Below are positions 5,170 through 5,218 of a stretch of DNA of 5,218 bases, in pieces. The number at the start of each line of letters is the position of its first letter. The first letter of the stretch is position 1. The position numbers and the translations under genes are program-made. The notes beneath the pieces were generated by a model. The model was not told the origin of the DNA, made no database searches, and saw nothing but the letters and a program-made list of their open reading frames with translations. Origin of the DNA: Burkholderiales bacterium (GTDB lineage: Bacteria; Pseudomonadota; Gammaproteobacteria; Burkholderiales; Burkholderiaceae_E); contig CP070753.1 in NCBI GenBank assembly GCA_020348765.1, forward strand, positions 775,960 to 781,177, read 5' to 3'.

Positions 5170-5218
5170 AGCCACTTCGCCCGGGTTTCGGTAGCCTCAC
5201 GGCGATGCCGCGCTTTGC

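Noticed and set aside
4405..5194. Several plus-strand open frames antisense to the stress protein gene
   Set aside because: They are shadows of the Usp gene with no ribosome binding sites, recognisable domains or plausible codon use.
4166..5200. 344-codon minus-strand frame overlapping the stress protein gene
   Set aside because: It is out of frame with the Usp domains and gives Arg/Gly-rich low-complexity translation. The Usp frame has two recognisable domains and family motifs.
5205..5218. Possible start of a plus-strand gene (ATG followed by codons for Pro-Arg-Phe)
   Set aside because: MPRF is compatible with the beginning of several proteins, including hydroxypyruvate isomerase-like ones, but only four codons are visible and there is no ribosome binding site. 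The sequence after 5218 would decide it.

Overview
The window is GC-rich throughout (roughly two thirds or more G+C by eye) with strong third-position GC bias in every believable gene. The gene set (a TRAP carboxylate transporter permease, an intradiol ring-cleavage dioxygenase, an SLC13/DASS-type permease with RCK_C domains, and a tandem universal stress protein) fits a metabolically versatile proteobacterium. I favour a betaproteobacterium of the Burkholderiales type, but that is an inference from gene content and style, not a proven placement. I see no rRNA, tRNA, CRISPR array, insertion sequence, phage gene or plasmid origin.

Layout, left to right. 1-346 (+) is the C-terminal end of a DctM-like TRAP large permease. 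347-485 is non-coding and holds a GC hairpin and six copies of a 13-bp tandem repeat. 486-686 (-) is a small unrecognised protein with one predicted C-terminal membrane helix. 761-1678 (-) is a complete intradiol dioxygenase most like hydroxyquinol 1,2-dioxygenases. 1679-2012 is a 334-bp divergent intergenic region unusually dense in simple repeats: four perfect 13-bp repeats, an inverted copy of their core, an 18-bp perfect palindrome, and a degenerate CGAN tetranucleotide tract ending at the next gene's ribosome binding site. 2013-4247 (+) is a 744-residue SLC13-family permease starting at TTG. 4312-5169 (-) is a two-domain universal stress protein, convergent with the permease. The last ~45 bases are upstream of the stress gene and stop too soon to show the next gene.

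How the genes may work together: the dioxygenase and the SLC13 permease are divergently arranged and share one intergenic region, so co-regulation is possible, for example uptake of an anionic or aromatic-derived substrate paired with ring cleavage. No regulator, maleylacetate reductase or other ring-cleavage pathway gene lies in the window, so this remains inference. The stress protein and the TRAP permease appear to belong to separate transcription units.

The most unusual object is the SLC13 permease. Its two cytoplasmic RCK_C-like domains are separated by about 165 residues of low-complexity sequence: a Lys/Arg/Glu-rich part with perfect 15-bp DNA repeats, a Gly/Ala/Ser-rich hinge, and an Asp/Gly/Thr-rich part with 9-bp and 12-bp repeats. 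I see no clear evidence of a wholly new multi-gene system.
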